Assembly: GCF_006546655.1 (NCBI RefSeq)
Contig: NZ_VIAQ01000011.1
Location: 93,458 to 157,457 of the forward strand
Reading direction: 5' to 3'
Source of the DNA: Methanolobus vulcani
Lineage (GTDB): Archaea > Halobacteriota > Methanosarcinia > Methanosarcinales > Methanosarcinaceae
Length of the DNA stretch: 64,000 nucleotides
Numbering within the stretch: position 1 is the first letter of the stretch; the number at the start of each line of letters is the position of its first letter. The notes beneath the pieces are model-generated. The model worked only from the letters and a program-made list of their open reading frames with translations. It ran no database searches and was not told the origin of the DNA. The position numbers and the translations under genes are program-made. This document shows positions 54,712-63,835 of the stretch, piece by piece.

Positions 54712-54888
54712 ATGGTAGCAATTATTACAGTCGATGAATGTGTAGGATGCGGAACATGTGTAGACGAATGCCCAGCAGAGGCAATCACAATCAACGGTGA
54801 AAACATTGCAGTCGTAAGTGCAGAAGAATGCCTTGACTGCGGTGCATGTGTTGACGTCTGCCCAACAGACGCAATCGCAATGGAATAA
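54712..54888 (+). CDS. 2[4Fe-4S] ferredoxin
   Basis: A 58-residue electron carrier with two CxxCxxCxxxCP clusters: [12 protein letters not shown] and [12 protein letters not shown]. Typical small bacterial-type ferredoxin used in methanogenesis. ATG 54712 is preceded by AAAGGAG ten bases earlier. The region behind the stop is a long U-rich tract (TTTTTCTTTTCTATTCTTTT), a likely terminator. Too short to be caught by many gene finders. Confidence 0.96.
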   Translation: MVAIITVDECVGCGTCVDECPAEAITINGENIAVVSAEECLDCGACVDVCPTDAIAME

Positions 54889-55048
54889 GATTAATATCTC
54901 TATTCCACACTTTTTCTTTTCTATTCTTTTTTATTCTGCTTTTTTATTCTGGTTCTTATGCTTTCTGAAAAGGGAGTTTTATTTTAGTGTAAATTATATA
55001 TAATTAAATGACTTAAATAGGATTATAATCCTCTCGATGTGATAATGT

Positions 55049-55786
55049 TTGAAAAGCAGTACATTCAGAATAGTTTTTATGGCATTACTTTTACTCAGTT
55101 GTACTGCCACCAATGCATATGCTTCAATGTGTGAACTGGAAATTGTGCCAATATCAAAAATTAATGATGACCCTTCTGCTTATGACAGCACCATGGCATA
55201 TCGTAAGATAAGTGTTATCGGGAATATTACTGAACTTAGCAAACAATCCGCAAGCATTGATGATGCTAGTTTAGAACAATTGAAGATCGACGTTACAAAG
55301 GTCGAGCTTTTTGAAGGTTTTAATGTCAGTGATGAGATAATGGTAACAGGGGAATATATTTACGATCCTCTTGGAGATAGCATGCTTACACCTACTTACG
55401 TCCTTCACTATCCTACACAAGACCTGGGACTTGTCAATATAAGTGATGTTGTTGCAGACACTGCCGCATACAATGGAAAATACATGATAGTAGCAGGTAA
55501 TCTTACCAGCGTAGAAAAGAGTATGGGAAGATATACCCTTGTTGCAGAGGATGAAGAAGGAAATCGATTAAAAGTTTTTTTCTATGGTTCTACTGAACTT
55601 CAGGTTGGAGACAGAGCCAAGATCACAGGGCTTTACAACGGAAGAATACTTCACAGCGAGAGTATGGGACTGGATAAATCCCCATTATCAATTTCCACAT
55701 TGATTCCCGGATTTTCATCCGTTATGGGTGCAATTGCCATATTATCCATAGCGTTACTTTTAAAATCAAAGCAACGTAAGGACTAG
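55049..55786 (+). CDS. Exported protein with OB-fold-like repeats and a C-terminal sorting-like helix
   Basis: A 245-residue exported protein starting at TTG 55049 behind GTGAT. A signal sequence (FRIVFMALLLLSCTATNAYA) precedes two similar beta-barrel halves (ISKINDDPSAYDSTMAYRKI SVI and NISDVVADTAAYNGKYMIVA), resembling the paired OB-fold domains of archaeal envelope proteins. The end, LIPGFSSVMGAIAILSIALL followed by KSKQRKD, is close to the PGF-CTERM plan. It lies eight bases before the UMP kinase gene, so the two share a transcript. Confidence 0.75.
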   Translation: MKSSTFRIVFMALLLLSCTATNAYASMCELEIVPISKINDDPSAYDSTMAYRKISVIGNITELSKQSASIDDASLEQLKIDVTKVELFEGFNVSDEIMVTGEYIYDPLGDSMLTPTYVLHYPTQDLGLVNISDVVADTAAYNGKYMIVAGNLTSVEKSMGRYTLVAEDEEGNRLKVFFYGSTELQVGDRAKITGLYNGRILHSESMGLDKSPLSISTLIPGFSSVMGAIAILSIALLLKSKQRKD

Positions 55787-55794
55787 AGATCATC

Positions 55795-56496
55795 ATGTTA
55801 ATCGTATTATCAGTCGGTGGATCCATACTGGCTAAAGAACTCAACCCGGACAGTTTTAAGGGATATGCTGAAGCTCTTAAAGAACTTGCAAAAGAGCACG
55901 AAATTGTTATAGTAACAGGTGGTGGTGCTTCTGCAAGAGATTACATCAACGTTGCAAGAAGTACCGGTGCCAATGAAGTCGAATGTGACTATATTGGAAT
56001 TGACATAACCCGCCTCAATGCAAAACTTCTGATTTCTGCACTCGGAGATGCTGCTTATCCTGAGCCACCAAAGGACTACAAGGAAGCACAGGACAAACTC
56101 TCTTCCGGTAAGATCCTTGTTATGGGTGGAGTTATCCCGGGACAGACAACCGATGCAGTGGCAGCAATCCTTACAGAATATCTGGGTGCAAACCTTCTTG
56201 TTATAGCAACTGCAGTTGACGGAGTGTATTCTGCAGATCCACGCAAAGACCCTGATGCTGTAAAGTATGAGACAATGACAGCTAAAGAACTTGTGAGTAC
56301 TGTAATGACTACTGAGATGAAAGCTGGCTCAAAGTCACCTGTAGATCCTCTTGCTGCAAAGATAATTGAACGCTGCAACATAGAGACAATTGTAATGGAC
56401 GGCAGCAATCCACAGGATGTACTGAAGGTCATTCGCGATGAAAGCGGAAAGACCGATAAAAAAGCTGTTTATTTAGGCACAAGGATCATTAACTGA
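55795..56496 (+). CDS. pyrH: UMP kinase (archaeal PyrH)
   Basis: Phosphorylates UMP to UDP with ATP in pyrimidine synthesis, 233 residues, amino-acid-kinase fold. The N-terminal VLSVGGSILAK replaces the usual KxGG of bacteria, followed by IVTGGGASARDYIN, a typical nucleotide-binding late part (GVYSADPRKDPDA), and DPLAAKIIERC near the end. Start ATG 55795 eight bases after the exported-protein gene. Confidence 0.95.
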   Translation: MLIVLSVGGSILAKELNPDSFKGYAEALKELAKEHEIVIVTGGGASARDYINVARSTGANEVECDYIGIDITRLNAKLLISALGDAAYPEPPKDYKEAQDKLSSGKILVMGGVIPGQTTDAVAAILTEYLGANLLVIATAVDGVYSADPRKDPDAVKYETMTAKELVSTVMTTEMKAGSKSPVDPLAAKIIERCNIETIVMDGSNPQDVLKVIRDESGKTDKKAVYLGTRIIN

Positions 56497-56532
56497 TCCT
56501 TCTGTATTGATTTTGATTCAAAAGTAGTAGAA

Positions 56533-56553
56533 GTGGCTTTAGATATAAGCCAC
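56533..56553 (-). terminator. Hairpin at the 3' end of the coiled-coil gene
   Basis: Seven-base arms GTGGCTT and AAGCCAC with a seven-base loop overlap the stop codon region of the gene at 56539-56838, between two convergent genes. It could act on either side; the tract behind it on the minus strand is only partly U-rich. Confidence 0.4.
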
Positions 56554-56838
56554 GAGATAGTCACCGGATTCTTCCTTACAGGAAGTAACCTCTTTTAATT
56601 TATCATTGGATTTTTTAAGAGTTTCAATGGTCTTTTCAAACTTTGCCATCTGCTCTTTTGCCTTTCGGACCTTTTCATTTTCAACTTCCAGTTTATCCAT
56701 GAGAGCCTGACGCTGATCCTCAGGAATGTCTGCGTTGTTTATCTGCTGCTGGTAATTTAAAGAGAGTTTTACGTACTTACGAAACATCTCATTCATGAGA
56801 TCAAGGTCATTTTCCAGTTCTTTAATTGTTTTTGCCAT
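56539..56838 (-). CDS. Small coiled-coil protein
   Basis: A 99-residue, highly charged, alpha-helical protein, nearly all predicted coiled coil (AKTIKELENDLDLMNEMFRK, NEKVRKAKEQMAKFEKTIET). ATG 56838 follows an AAAGGAG-like site. No family recognised. It is convergent with pyrH, 42 bases apart. It may be a prefoldin-like or structural helper; this is only inferred from shape. Confidence 0.68.
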   Translation of the reverse strand: MAKTIKELENDLDLMNEMFRKYVKLSLNYQQQINNADIPEDQRQALMDKLEVENEKVRKAKEQMAKFEKTIETLKKSNDKLKEVTSCKEESGDYLVAYI

Positions 56839-57075
56839 ACGAGTTTCACACTCCTTTAAGTTAACTTTGACTAAAGGTCCGTTTTTTGATTAACTCTACA
56901 GCCCGATATGCCATAAGTTTACACTTAGAGTGTGACAATTACTATTATATAATGATATCTATTCTTTAGAATATAATCATCATTATGAGAATGATATATT
57001 GCAGAAGTCAAAAACAACAGCTTAAGGGTAGAAAAAAGGCAAAAATGAGAAAAAATGAACAGGAAAAAGAAGAAA

Positions 57076-57594
57076 TTATATTTCACATAGCTGGAAAGTT
57101 GTTACACATGGATTGGCAGCAACTTTTGCCATGATCTCTTCCTTGCAGGAATCTGGAATATCTACAAATGCTTCATCCTTTTCAAGGAAATCTACAATAG
57201 GTATATTATCCGGAATTTCAACAACATCATAACCATTTATCCTGAACATGGTTTCAAGTACATCGATCTTTTCATCCCGCTGCCCTTCACCTACAAGCTC
57301 AATAGCCATGTTCTTACTAAGTTTGTTATATTCCCCACAATCTTCAAATACAGCAAGACCTGCATCCATAGTGTCGGCTGCTACAAAAATATGGAGGAGA
57401 CATGCATTTCCCTCTTCAAACATGTCCCCGATTGCTTTCATGCCTTCGAGAAATCCCTTCTCTATAATTTCGTTTAGGTCGTAACCCAACTCAAGGGCTT
57501 GGTTTGCCGCGTTTTCTGCGGCTTTCTCATCAAAATCCAGTATGGATTTTTTTGCTTCATCTATAATTTGTGTAATCGTTTTTCCCTCAGACAA
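57076..57594 (-). CDS. Degenerate corrinoid-protein homologue
   Basis: A 172-residue protein that matches the methyltransferase corrinoid proteins (MtmC/MtbC/MttC/MtaC type) but lacks the cobalt-binding motif. The helical cap domain is clear (residues 15-90: ALELGYDLNEIIEKGFLEGM, GDMFEEGNACLLHIFVAADT). In the B12 domain, the DxHxxGK site is replaced by EGQRDEKI (103-110), while GYDVVEIPDNIPIVDFLEK still matches. The end is truncated relative to the usual 210-220 residues. It cannot carry a His-on cobamide as its relatives do. TTG 57594 follows GGGATGAT. Role: perhaps sensor or inactive partner; inference. Confidence 0.8.
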   Translation of the reverse strand: MSEGKTITQIIDEAKKSILDFDEKAAENAANQALELGYDLNEIIEKGFLEGMKAIGDMFEEGNACLLHIFVAADTMDAGLAVFEDCGEYNKLSKNMAIELVGEGQRDEKIDVLETMFRINGYDVVEIPDNIPIVDFLEKDEAFVDIPDSCKEEIMAKVAANPCVTTFQLCEI

Positions 57595-57840
57595 ATTATC
57601 ATCCCTTTGATTGGATTAGCACATTCTAAATTGCTCACTTTAGTGCAATTTAGTCACATTTCACACAAATTTGCTATAATATATAAACTCATCGAGCAAA
57701 ATAGAGATATTCATAATGAATCTACATAATAAAATAAAAATACAAAAATTTATTTCTGTGGAGAAGAATATCGAATTAAATATTACAAAAAATAACAATT
57801 TTTTCAAATTGAAAGAAATATAGAATAAAAAGAGAAAACA

Positions 57841-57859
57841 TGCATCCTCGAAGGATGCA
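57841..57859 (-). terminator. Terminator hairpin behind leuB
   Basis: Seven-base perfect arms TGCATCC and GGATGCA with a five-base loop, eight bases beyond the leuB stop, followed on the minus strand by a U-rich run (TGTTTTCTCTTTTTATTC). Confidence 0.75.
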
Positions 57860-57867
57860 ATTTATAA

Positions 57868-58995
57868 TTACTTTCCAAGAACAATTCTTGCTATATCGTC
57901 ACCAACATCGGAAGTACCGGCAGAACCGCCCATATCATAGGTCTGGACCTTTGCTTCACGGATGTTAGTTTCAATTGCAGAGACAATAGCATCTGCTGCT
58001 TCCTTTTCACCCATCTGTTCAATGAGCATTGCACCTGCCCAGATAGTTGCAATAGGATTGACCTTGTTCTGTCCCTTGTACTTTGGTGCTGAACCGTGGA
58101 TAGGCTCAAACATGCTTGTACCTTCTGGGTTGATGTTTCCTCCAGGTGCAAGTCCAAGACCGCCCTGTACCATTGCACCAAGGTCAGTGATGATGTCACC
58201 GAACATGTTTGGTGTTACAACAACATCGAACCACTCAGGATTCTTGACAAACCACATGGTCATTGCATCAACATAGTTGAAGTCTGTAGAAACATCCGGA
58301 TGCTTTGCAGCAACTGCATTGAATTCTTCTCTCCAGAATCCGTATATGTCTGAAAGGACGTTTGCTTTGTCAACAGATGAAACATGCTTCTTGCTCTTCT
58401 CAGCAAGGTCGAATGCATAGTTGATAACTCTCTGTGTACCTTCCTTTGAGATCATACCGATCTGATATCCGATCTCTTCGCTATCAGTCTCTATGTCAAG
58501 ACCGAACTTTGCATTGTAGAGTGTCCTGTGAACTTCAAGGATATCCTTGCTAGCACCTGACTTTGCACGTCCACCTATACCGATATAGAAGTCTTCGGTG
58601 TTCTCCCTGACAACTGTAAAGTCAATGTCTGCAGGAGTCTTGTCCTTGATAGGACACCATACACCATCAAGAAGCTTGATCGGACGAAGGTTAATGTACT
58701 GGTCAAAATAGAATCTTGCAGCGAGCAGGATACCTTTTTCAAGTACTCCCGGTGCGATCCTGTCATCTCCGATGGAACCGAGGTAGATTGCTTTGTAGCC
58801 TGAAAGCTCTTTGAGGGAATCCTCTGAGATTAGTTCCCCTGTTTCAAGATAGTGGTCTGCTCCGTGAGGGAACTCTACCCAATCAACATCAAAACCAAAT
58901 TTCTCACCTGCAGCATCAATTACCTTACGTCCTTCGGCAATGATCTCAGGTCCTATACCGTCTCCTGGTATTACAGGTATTTTGTACTGTGTCAT
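57868..58995 (-). CDS. leuB: 3-isopropylmalate dehydrogenase (or homoisocitrate-type dehydrogenase)
   Basis: NAD-dependent beta-decarboxylating dehydrogenase, 375 residues. N-terminal [20 protein letters not shown], the substrate loop [15 protein letters not shown] with the conserved Arg, [18 protein letters not shown] with the catalytic Lys, and [20 protein letters not shown] plus [13 protein letters not shown] are all in place. In methanogens, paralogues take part in leucine synthesis (LeuB) or in making the chain of coenzyme B (AksF); the neighbouring leuD favours leucine. leuD ends 69 bases upstream on the same strand. Confidence 0.9.
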   Translation of the reverse strand: MTQYKIPVIPGDGIGPEIIAEGRKVIDAAGEKFGFDVDWVEFPHGADHYLETGELISEDSLKELSGYKAIYLGSIGDDRIAPGVLEKGILLAARFYFDQYINLRPIKLLDGVWCPIKDKTPADIDFTVVRENTEDFYIGIGGRAKSGASKDILEVHRTLYNAKFGLDIETDSEEIGYQIGMISKEGTQRVINYAFDLAEKSKKHVSSVDKANVLSDIYGFWREEFNAVAAKHPDVSTDFNYVDAMTMWFVKNPEWFDVVVTPNMFGDIITDLGAMVQGGLGLAPGGNINPEGTSMFEPIHGSAPKYKGQNKVNPIATIWAGAMLIEQMGEKEAADAIVSAIETNIREAKVQTYDMGGSAGTSDVGDDIARIVLGK

Positions 58996-59064
58996 AAATA
59001 ATAACTCCTAACCATTATTGAATTTAAAAATGAATAGATAATATTGATAAATAAAATAGCAAGA

Positions 59065-59544
59065 TCAGATAATCTGTCTTGTGTATTCTATAAGTCCACC
59101 GGCATCCATGATTCCTCTTACGAAATCCGGCAGAGGTGTTGCCTGGTACTGTTCGCCCTTTGTGACATTCTTAATTACACCGGATGCGAAATCAACCTCA
59201 AGCTGGTCACCGTCTTCTATCTTGTCAGTATCAGGACACTCAAGGAGTGCAACACCGATGTTGATAGAGTTCCTGAAAAAGATACGTGCAAATGACTTTG
59301 CAATTACACAGCTTATCTTTGTTCCTTTCAGTGCAATTGGTGCGTGTTCTCTTGAAGAACCACAGCCGAAATTGTTGCCGGCAACTATAATGTCACCTTC
59401 TTTTACCTCTTTTGGGAATTCAGGCCTTACACCTTCAAAGGCATGTACTGCAAGTTCTTCAGGGGTATTCATGATCAAATACCTTCCCGGAATTACAGCA
59501 TCAGTATCAATATCGTCTCCAAATTTCCAGACTCTTCCGCTCAT
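59065..59544 (-). CDS. leuD: 3-isopropylmalate dehydratase small subunit
   Basis: Small subunit of the aconitase-family enzyme that isomerises isopropylmalate, 159 residues. Typical parts are WKFGDDIDTDAVIPGRYLIM, AGNNFGCGSSREHAPIALKG and IAKSFARIFFRNSINIGVAL. The specificity loop reads YLIM, closer to the isopropylmalate type than to the YLRT of homoaconitases (family knowledge, tentative). ATG 59544 has AGGTG five bases upstream. First gene of leuD-leuB; the large subunit leuC is not in the window. Confidence 0.94.
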   Translation of the reverse strand: MSGRVWKFGDDIDTDAVIPGRYLIMNTPEELAVHAFEGVRPEFPKEVKEGDIIVAGNNFGCGSSREHAPIALKGTKISCVIAKSFARIFFRNSINIGVALLECPDTDKIEDGDQLEVDFASGVIKNVTKGEQYQATPLPDFVRGIMDAGGLIEYTRQII

Positions 59545-59561
59545 ATTTACACCTAATTAGT

Positions 59562-59584
59562 ATTAATCGATAATTATCATTAAT
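59562..59584. promoter_or_regulatory. Palindrome upstream of leuD
   Basis: ATTAAT flanks a perfect ten-base GATAATTATC core on both sides (ATTAATC on the left, ATTAAT on the right), 18-40 bases before the leuD start. It also lies in the region between leuD and the divergent Lrp gene, so an Lrp-type site is possible. Confidence 0.4.
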
Positions 59585-59731
59585 GAACTTGAAACTATAC
59601 CATAGATAGCATCATACTAAATAATACTACTGGAAAAAGCAGTGTTTTTGAAAAAGTATATGGAGTAGACATTTACAACAGAAACAAATTAACAAGAAAT
59701 CATTAATAATAGCAAACATAAGTTAAAGGCA

Positions 59732-60175
59732 ATGGTCAGCAAAAAGGATGAACTTATCCTATCCATACTGCAACAGGGAGCCAGAACACCTATATCAGAG
59801 ATTGCAAAGGAAGTAGGCCTTAGCGAAAATGGTGTCAGGTACAGGCTCGAAAAACTGGAAGATGAAGGATACATCAAGAATTATACTGTGTTGTTAAATC
59901 CCAGAAAATTCGGAAAGGGAACGTTTGCCATCTTTAATCTGGAGATGGAACCCAAAAAGACAAAAGAGAGCATTAAAAAACTAATGGCAATTGAAGAGTT
60001 CATAAAAATATATCAGACTACGGGACAATACTCTATCAAAGCCTTTGGTCTTTTCAACGATGAAGAAGAACTGACCAATTTCATAAACAATCGTCTTCTC
60101 TACGAGATCCCTGTTCAGAATTATAGCGTTGAGATAATTACAAAAAATATCAAAGACAGCATATATCACATCTGA
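59732..60175 (+). CDS. Lrp/AsnC-family transcription regulator
   Basis: A 147-residue feast/famine regulator with an N-terminal helix-turn-helix (residues 5-55: ILSILQQGARTPISEIAKEV, GLSENGVRYRLEKLEDEGYI) and a RAM ligand domain (about 65-147: GKGTFAIFNLEMEPKKTKES, TTGQYSIKAFGLFNDEEE). Such proteins bind amino acids. It is divergent from leuD (187 bases) and convergent with ablB, whose end it overlaps by ten bases. It may control either the leu or the abl genes; the sequence does not decide. Confidence 0.92.
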   Translation: MVSKKDELILSILQQGARTPISEIAKEVGLSENGVRYRLEKLEDEGYIKNYTVLLNPRKFGKGTFAIFNLEMEPKKTKESIKKLMAIEEFIKIYQTTGQYSIKAFGLFNDEEELTNFINNRLLYEIPVQNYSVEIITKNIKDSIYHI

Positions 60176-61008
60176 TCAAGCTTTTTGTACCAGACGTTCA
60201 TGCTTTCAATTGATCCGGAAATATTTGTGTTATTCACAAGAGTTCCTGCATATGAATATGAACTGCGGGAGAATGTAATATTCATTCCATAAGACCTTGC
60301 CCTTGCAATTGTATAAGCAGTTATTATCCCCATTTCACGCATCTTTGATTCCATCTTCCTGAGCAGATAGTAGGAATAACCTCTGCCCCTGTATTCAGGT
60401 AATGTTGCAAAATCGGTCATCTCAACATTACTGTTGTCAACATCCATTTCACAGGATGCAAGAGCAACAATTTTACCAGCTTTTCTTATTCCGAAATAGA
60501 TAAGGTTCTCCTGCATAGTCCTGAGAAGATATTGTGGGTCTTTTATTGGAAACGGATAACTTGCAAACACCCGATCATATATTTTTGCCATTTCCTGAAC
60601 GTCCTCACCGGTGCAAACAAAACAATCTTCATCTCCTGAAAGTGTCACTTCCTTCGGACTATTGATCTTGGAGAGAGCAGTACTAATTACTGCTTCAACC
60701 TCATCAGCAGTTATCTCTTTCTCACGTTCGTTTGAAAGGAATTTTGCCATGAAGCTGGCACCTTCGGTTCCATTGTACATCCCGGGTACGTAGGCCTCTT
60801 CAACATGACTTATTTCCTGAAAATAATCTTTTGCAGAAGAAGGGATTTTGGAAAATATCTTTGAATATCCATTTGATTCTGCTATACCCTCTATCTTTGC
60901 AGGTACTTCCCCATAATCTTCAGGTGAAAGCTTCATCAAGTACACACGGTCGTTGAAAGGACCGTGCTGAATGACCGAATTATTGATCTTAAGAACCTGA
61001 TCATGCAA
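60166..61008 (-). CDS. ablB: Beta-lysine N6-acetyltransferase
   Basis: Second enzyme of N-epsilon-acetyl-beta-lysine synthesis, which methanogens use as osmolyte under salt stress. GNAT fold in the C-terminal half: [20 protein letters not shown] and [20 protein letters not shown] with the acetyl-CoA loop, and [20 protein letters not shown]. The first 130 residues are the N-terminal domain of this family. TTG 61008 is chosen because GGAGAG lies eight bases upstream and it overlaps the ablA stop by eight bases; the frame is open earlier but inside ablA. Confidence 0.93.
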   Translation of the reverse strand: MHDQVLKINNSVIQHGPFNDRVYLMKLSPEDYGEVPAKIEGIAESNGYSKIFSKIPSSAKDYFQEISHVEEAYVPGMYNGTEGASFMAKFLSNEREKEITADEVEAVISTALSKINSPKEVTLSGDEDCFVCTGEDVQEMAKIYDRVFASYPFPIKDPQYLLRTMQENLIYFGIRKAGKIVALASCEMDVDNSNVEMTDFATLPEYRGRGYSYYLLRKMESKMREMGIITAYTIARARSYGMNITFSRSSYSYAGTLVNNTNISGSIESMNVWYKKLDQM

Positions 61009-62314
61009 TGTTTCTTCTCTCCATGCGTTCAGTATCTTCAGGTACAAGGCTCATTGCATCATCGAAATCAGAAAGCAATTTTGCAATTCCCACTGATCTG
61101 AATTCCTGGGCTTCGTCCAGTTTTAGCTGCAAAGAACAATCATCACATTTCCTGTCACAATAAATCGCCTCATATGAATCAGGTTCCGTGTAGGAAGTGA
61201 TAACACCCTCATAATTTCTGAGAATAACTTTGTTAGTGGACCATGAAATCAGGTAGTTTGGCATTACAGGTATTTTCCCTCCGCCTCCTGGTGCATCAAT
61301 TACATAGGATGGAATTGCAAAACCACTTGTATGGCCTATGAGATTTTCCATGATCTCGATTCCCTTACCCACAGACGTCCTAAAATGAGTTAGGCCTTCG
61401 GAAAGGTCGCACTGATACAAATAATACGGTCGGACGCGGTTTTCCACAAGCTTGTGGAAGAGTTTCTTGAGAATCTTGTAACAATCATTCACACCTGCAA
61501 GCAGGACTGTCTGATTACCCAATGGAATACCTGCATCTGCAAGCTTACTGAGTGCCTGTTTTGAAGAAACTGTAACTTCACGGGGATGGTTAAAATGAGT
61601 ATTGAGCCATACAGGGTGATGTTTTTTCAGGACATTTACTAGGTTATCTGTTACCCTGTAAGGTAGAACCACCGGCATTCTGCTGCCAATCCTTATGACC
61701 TCAACATGTGGAATCGCACGTATTTCTGAAAGAATCCAGTCCAGGTATTCATCCGAAAGCATCAGTGGATCACCTCCTGACAATAGAACATCCCTTACCT
61801 GAGGGTTGTTTGCTATGTACTCAATTCCCTTAAGAACTTCATCTTTTTCAGGAATGGAATCTACATCACCTACTTTTCTTTTTCTTGTACAATGCCTGCA
61901 ATACATTGAACATACGTTGCTGATGTGGAAAAGCACCCTGTCAGGATACCTGTGTGTTATTCCCGGAACAGGACTGTCATGATCCTCACTCAGAGGGTCT
62001 GCCATCTCATCACATGAAACAATTAGTTCCTGCGGAGAAGGAAAAGATTGCATGAAAATAGGGTCATTTCTGAAATCTTCCACTTCTATAAGAGAGAGAT
62101 AGTATGGAGTTATGGATAATGGAAATTTTTCAAGTGTTTTTAGTAAAGCTTCTCTCTCTTTAGCCTCAAACTTGATGTCAAGAAGTGTTTCAAAAGTATC
62201 AATGTCATTAACTGAATTTTTTAACTGCCACTTCCAGTCATTCCATTTTGCAAGAGGTACTTCAGAGTCGATTCTATCTACAATATTTTGCTGCCTGCGT
62301 TTGTAAGATTGCAT
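61001..62314 (-). CDS. ablA: Lysine 2,3-aminomutase
   Basis: Radical SAM, PLP-dependent enzyme that makes beta-lysine from lysine, first step of the osmolyte pathway; 437 residues. The [4Fe-4S] motif is CSMYCRHC within [23 protein letters not shown]-site and late parts are [29 protein letters not shown] and [23 protein letters not shown] 62314 ([12 protein letters not shown]) is used; the frame is open another 18 codons upstream but that part is not protein-like. First gene of ablA-ablB. Confidence 0.96.
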   Translation of the reverse strand: MQSYKRRQQNIVDRIDSEVPLAKWNDWKWQLKNSVNDIDTFETLLDIKFEAKEREALLKTLEKFPLSITPYYLSLIEVEDFRNDPIFMQSFPSPQELIVSCDEMADPLSEDHDSPVPGITHRYPDRVLFHISNVCSMYCRHCTRKRKVGDVDSIPEKDEVLKGIEYIANNPQVRDVLLSGGDPLMLSDEYLDWILSEIRAIPHVEVIRIGSRMPVVLPYRVTDNLVNVLKKHHPVWLNTHFNHPREVTVSSKQALSKLADAGIPLGNQTVLLAGVNDCYKILKKLFHKLVENRVRPYYLYQCDLSEGLTHFRTSVGKGIEIMENLIGHTSGFAIPSYVIDAPGGGGKIPVMPNYLISWSTNKVILRNYEGVITSYTEPDSYEAIYCDRKCDDCSLQLKLDEAQEFRSVGIAKLLSDFDDAMSLVPEDTERMERRNIA

Positions 62315-62552
62315 CAAATCACTTAATAATATATGAATCTGCAGAAGAGAGTTGAAAACAGAACACACTGAATGAGGTTTTTTGTTTGGATATATGAATA
62401 ATTCACAAACATAATTCAGCGCTGATCTTCTGCATGCGTATCAATTCTGATTTGATAGCAAATAATCATTTTAGATATTATATAATTTATTTGAGATATC
62501 AGATGAATAATCATCTACTTTTTGCAGAATCCGCAGAATATACATTACCGTA

Positions 62553-63809
62553 TTACGAGATGATGGACGGATCATCTCCCCCATGCCAGCTTAGACGTGG
62601 ACGCATTCGTATTATATGTGTTGCCTCTGTATTATCATCCACTACAAATGCGATCCCTTTCTCAGATTCCATTTTCATAATTGAATCTCCAAAATTGCCT
62701 TTCATATATGTAGGCCTGACAGATTCAAGGACATTAATATCGTCCTTAGATGTGAGCCTGTGGCATATAACAAGATCTGATTGTGAAAGCACATCGGGAT
62801 GAATAGATGCAGGACGCTGGGTTGCAAGCACAAGTGAAAGACCAGGTTGTCTACCCTGTTTGAGCCATTCATTCAGTAACACATCCGATGCAAGTGTCTC
62901 ACCCTGTGCGGGCAGGAATTGCTGAGCTTCATCAATAAACATCCAGACCATAGGGATTCCGTTTTTAACTGAATTATCACCCATCATTTTCCTTTCATAT
63001 GAACGCCTGGCTTCCAGCCTCAGATGATAGATATTCCGGGCAATTGAACTCACAAGTGCAGACCTTAGTGCCTCACTTCTGATTGTACTTACATCAATTA
63101 CTGATGTTGAACCACCCTTTACCAGTTCTGTAATTCCCACTCCTTTTTCCGAAAAAATACCCCATGACTCTGCTATCCTGAAATGATTCTCAACAGCAGC
63201 TTTTGCAACAGGATCTGCCCGTTCATCTTCCATCACAGAATTGATAATCTCTTCAAATGAAAATGCCTCTTTATTTCGCAGCTCATATATCAACCGTATA
63301 ATTAGAACTCCTGATGGAGATACCGGATCGATGCAAAAAAGTTTACACCACTCATATCCATCTATTTCCGATATCGGCAAGGAAATAGGCTTTACATTGA
63401 TGTTTCTTTCCTTATAAGATGCAAGACTTCCTACAGGTACAAAAATATCGACATCAAATGGTGCAGGTTCAAGTCCCCAATTAAGTATCTGTTCTTTCTG
63501 GACCTCATTGGCTTTTCCAAGAGTCCAGAAAATACCCATGGTATCAATAACAACTGATGAAACATTACTCCTGATCTCACTGGGAAGCATCATCATACCT
63601 TCCATGAGAACCGCCATTGTGTAGGATTTACCATAGCCTCTTTTACCTGCAATGAATACTGCATGCGGTTTGTTCACATCCAGAGAAACATGGGAACCGG
63701 AAGATCGATCACGTGCAAGATACCTTCCCATGTAAAGAAGGACATCTTCACAATTTCCCCCCAAAATATATTGCTGCTTTGAAACACCTGCATTTAAAGA
63801 GTAAGACAT
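62553..63809 (-). CDS. HerA-like P-loop ATPase (DUF87)
   Basis: A 418-residue ATPase of the HerA/FtsK-type superfamily, with Walker A GKRGYGKS at residues 55-62, Walker B MVWMFIDEAQQFLP and the segment GLSLVLATQRPASIHPDVLS near the end (sensor-like, Q-R). HerA proteins pump DNA ends with the NurA nuclease; no nurA gene is near, so this may belong to the stand-alone DUF87 group. Start ATG 63809 (MSYSLNAGVS). Flanked on the right by a direct repeat. Confidence 0.87.
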   Translation of the reverse strand: MSYSLNAGVSKQQYILGGNCEDVLLYMGRYLARDRSSGSHVSLDVNKPHAVFIAGKRGYGKSYTMAVLMEGMMMLPSEIRSNVSSVVIDTMGIFWTLGKANEVQKEQILNWGLEPAPFDVDIFVPVGSLASYKERNINVKPISLPISEIDGYEWCKLFCIDPVSPSGVLIIRLIYELRNKEAFSFEEIINSVMEDERADPVAKAAVENHFRIAESWGIFSEKGVGITELVKGGSTSVIDVSTIRSEALRSALVSSIARNIYHLRLEARRSYERKMMGDNSVKNGIPMVWMFIDEAQQFLPAQGETLASDVLLNEWLKQGRQPGLSLVLATQRPASIHPDVLSQSDLVICHRLTSKDDINVLESVRPTYMKGNFGDSIMKMESEKGIAFVVDDNTEATHIIRMRPRLSWHGGDDPSIIS

Positions 63810-63835
63810 ACAGGATGGGAAAACATAGCCACAAT

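Noticed and set aside
57717..57824. A 35-codon plus-strand frame in the gap upstream of leuB's terminator
   Set aside because: Very AT-rich Lys/Asn/Ile composition expected by chance and no ribosome-binding site.
62434..62802. 122-codon plus-strand frame across the end of the HerA-like gene
   Set aside because: Overlaps a recognised gene on the other strand and has no start signal.
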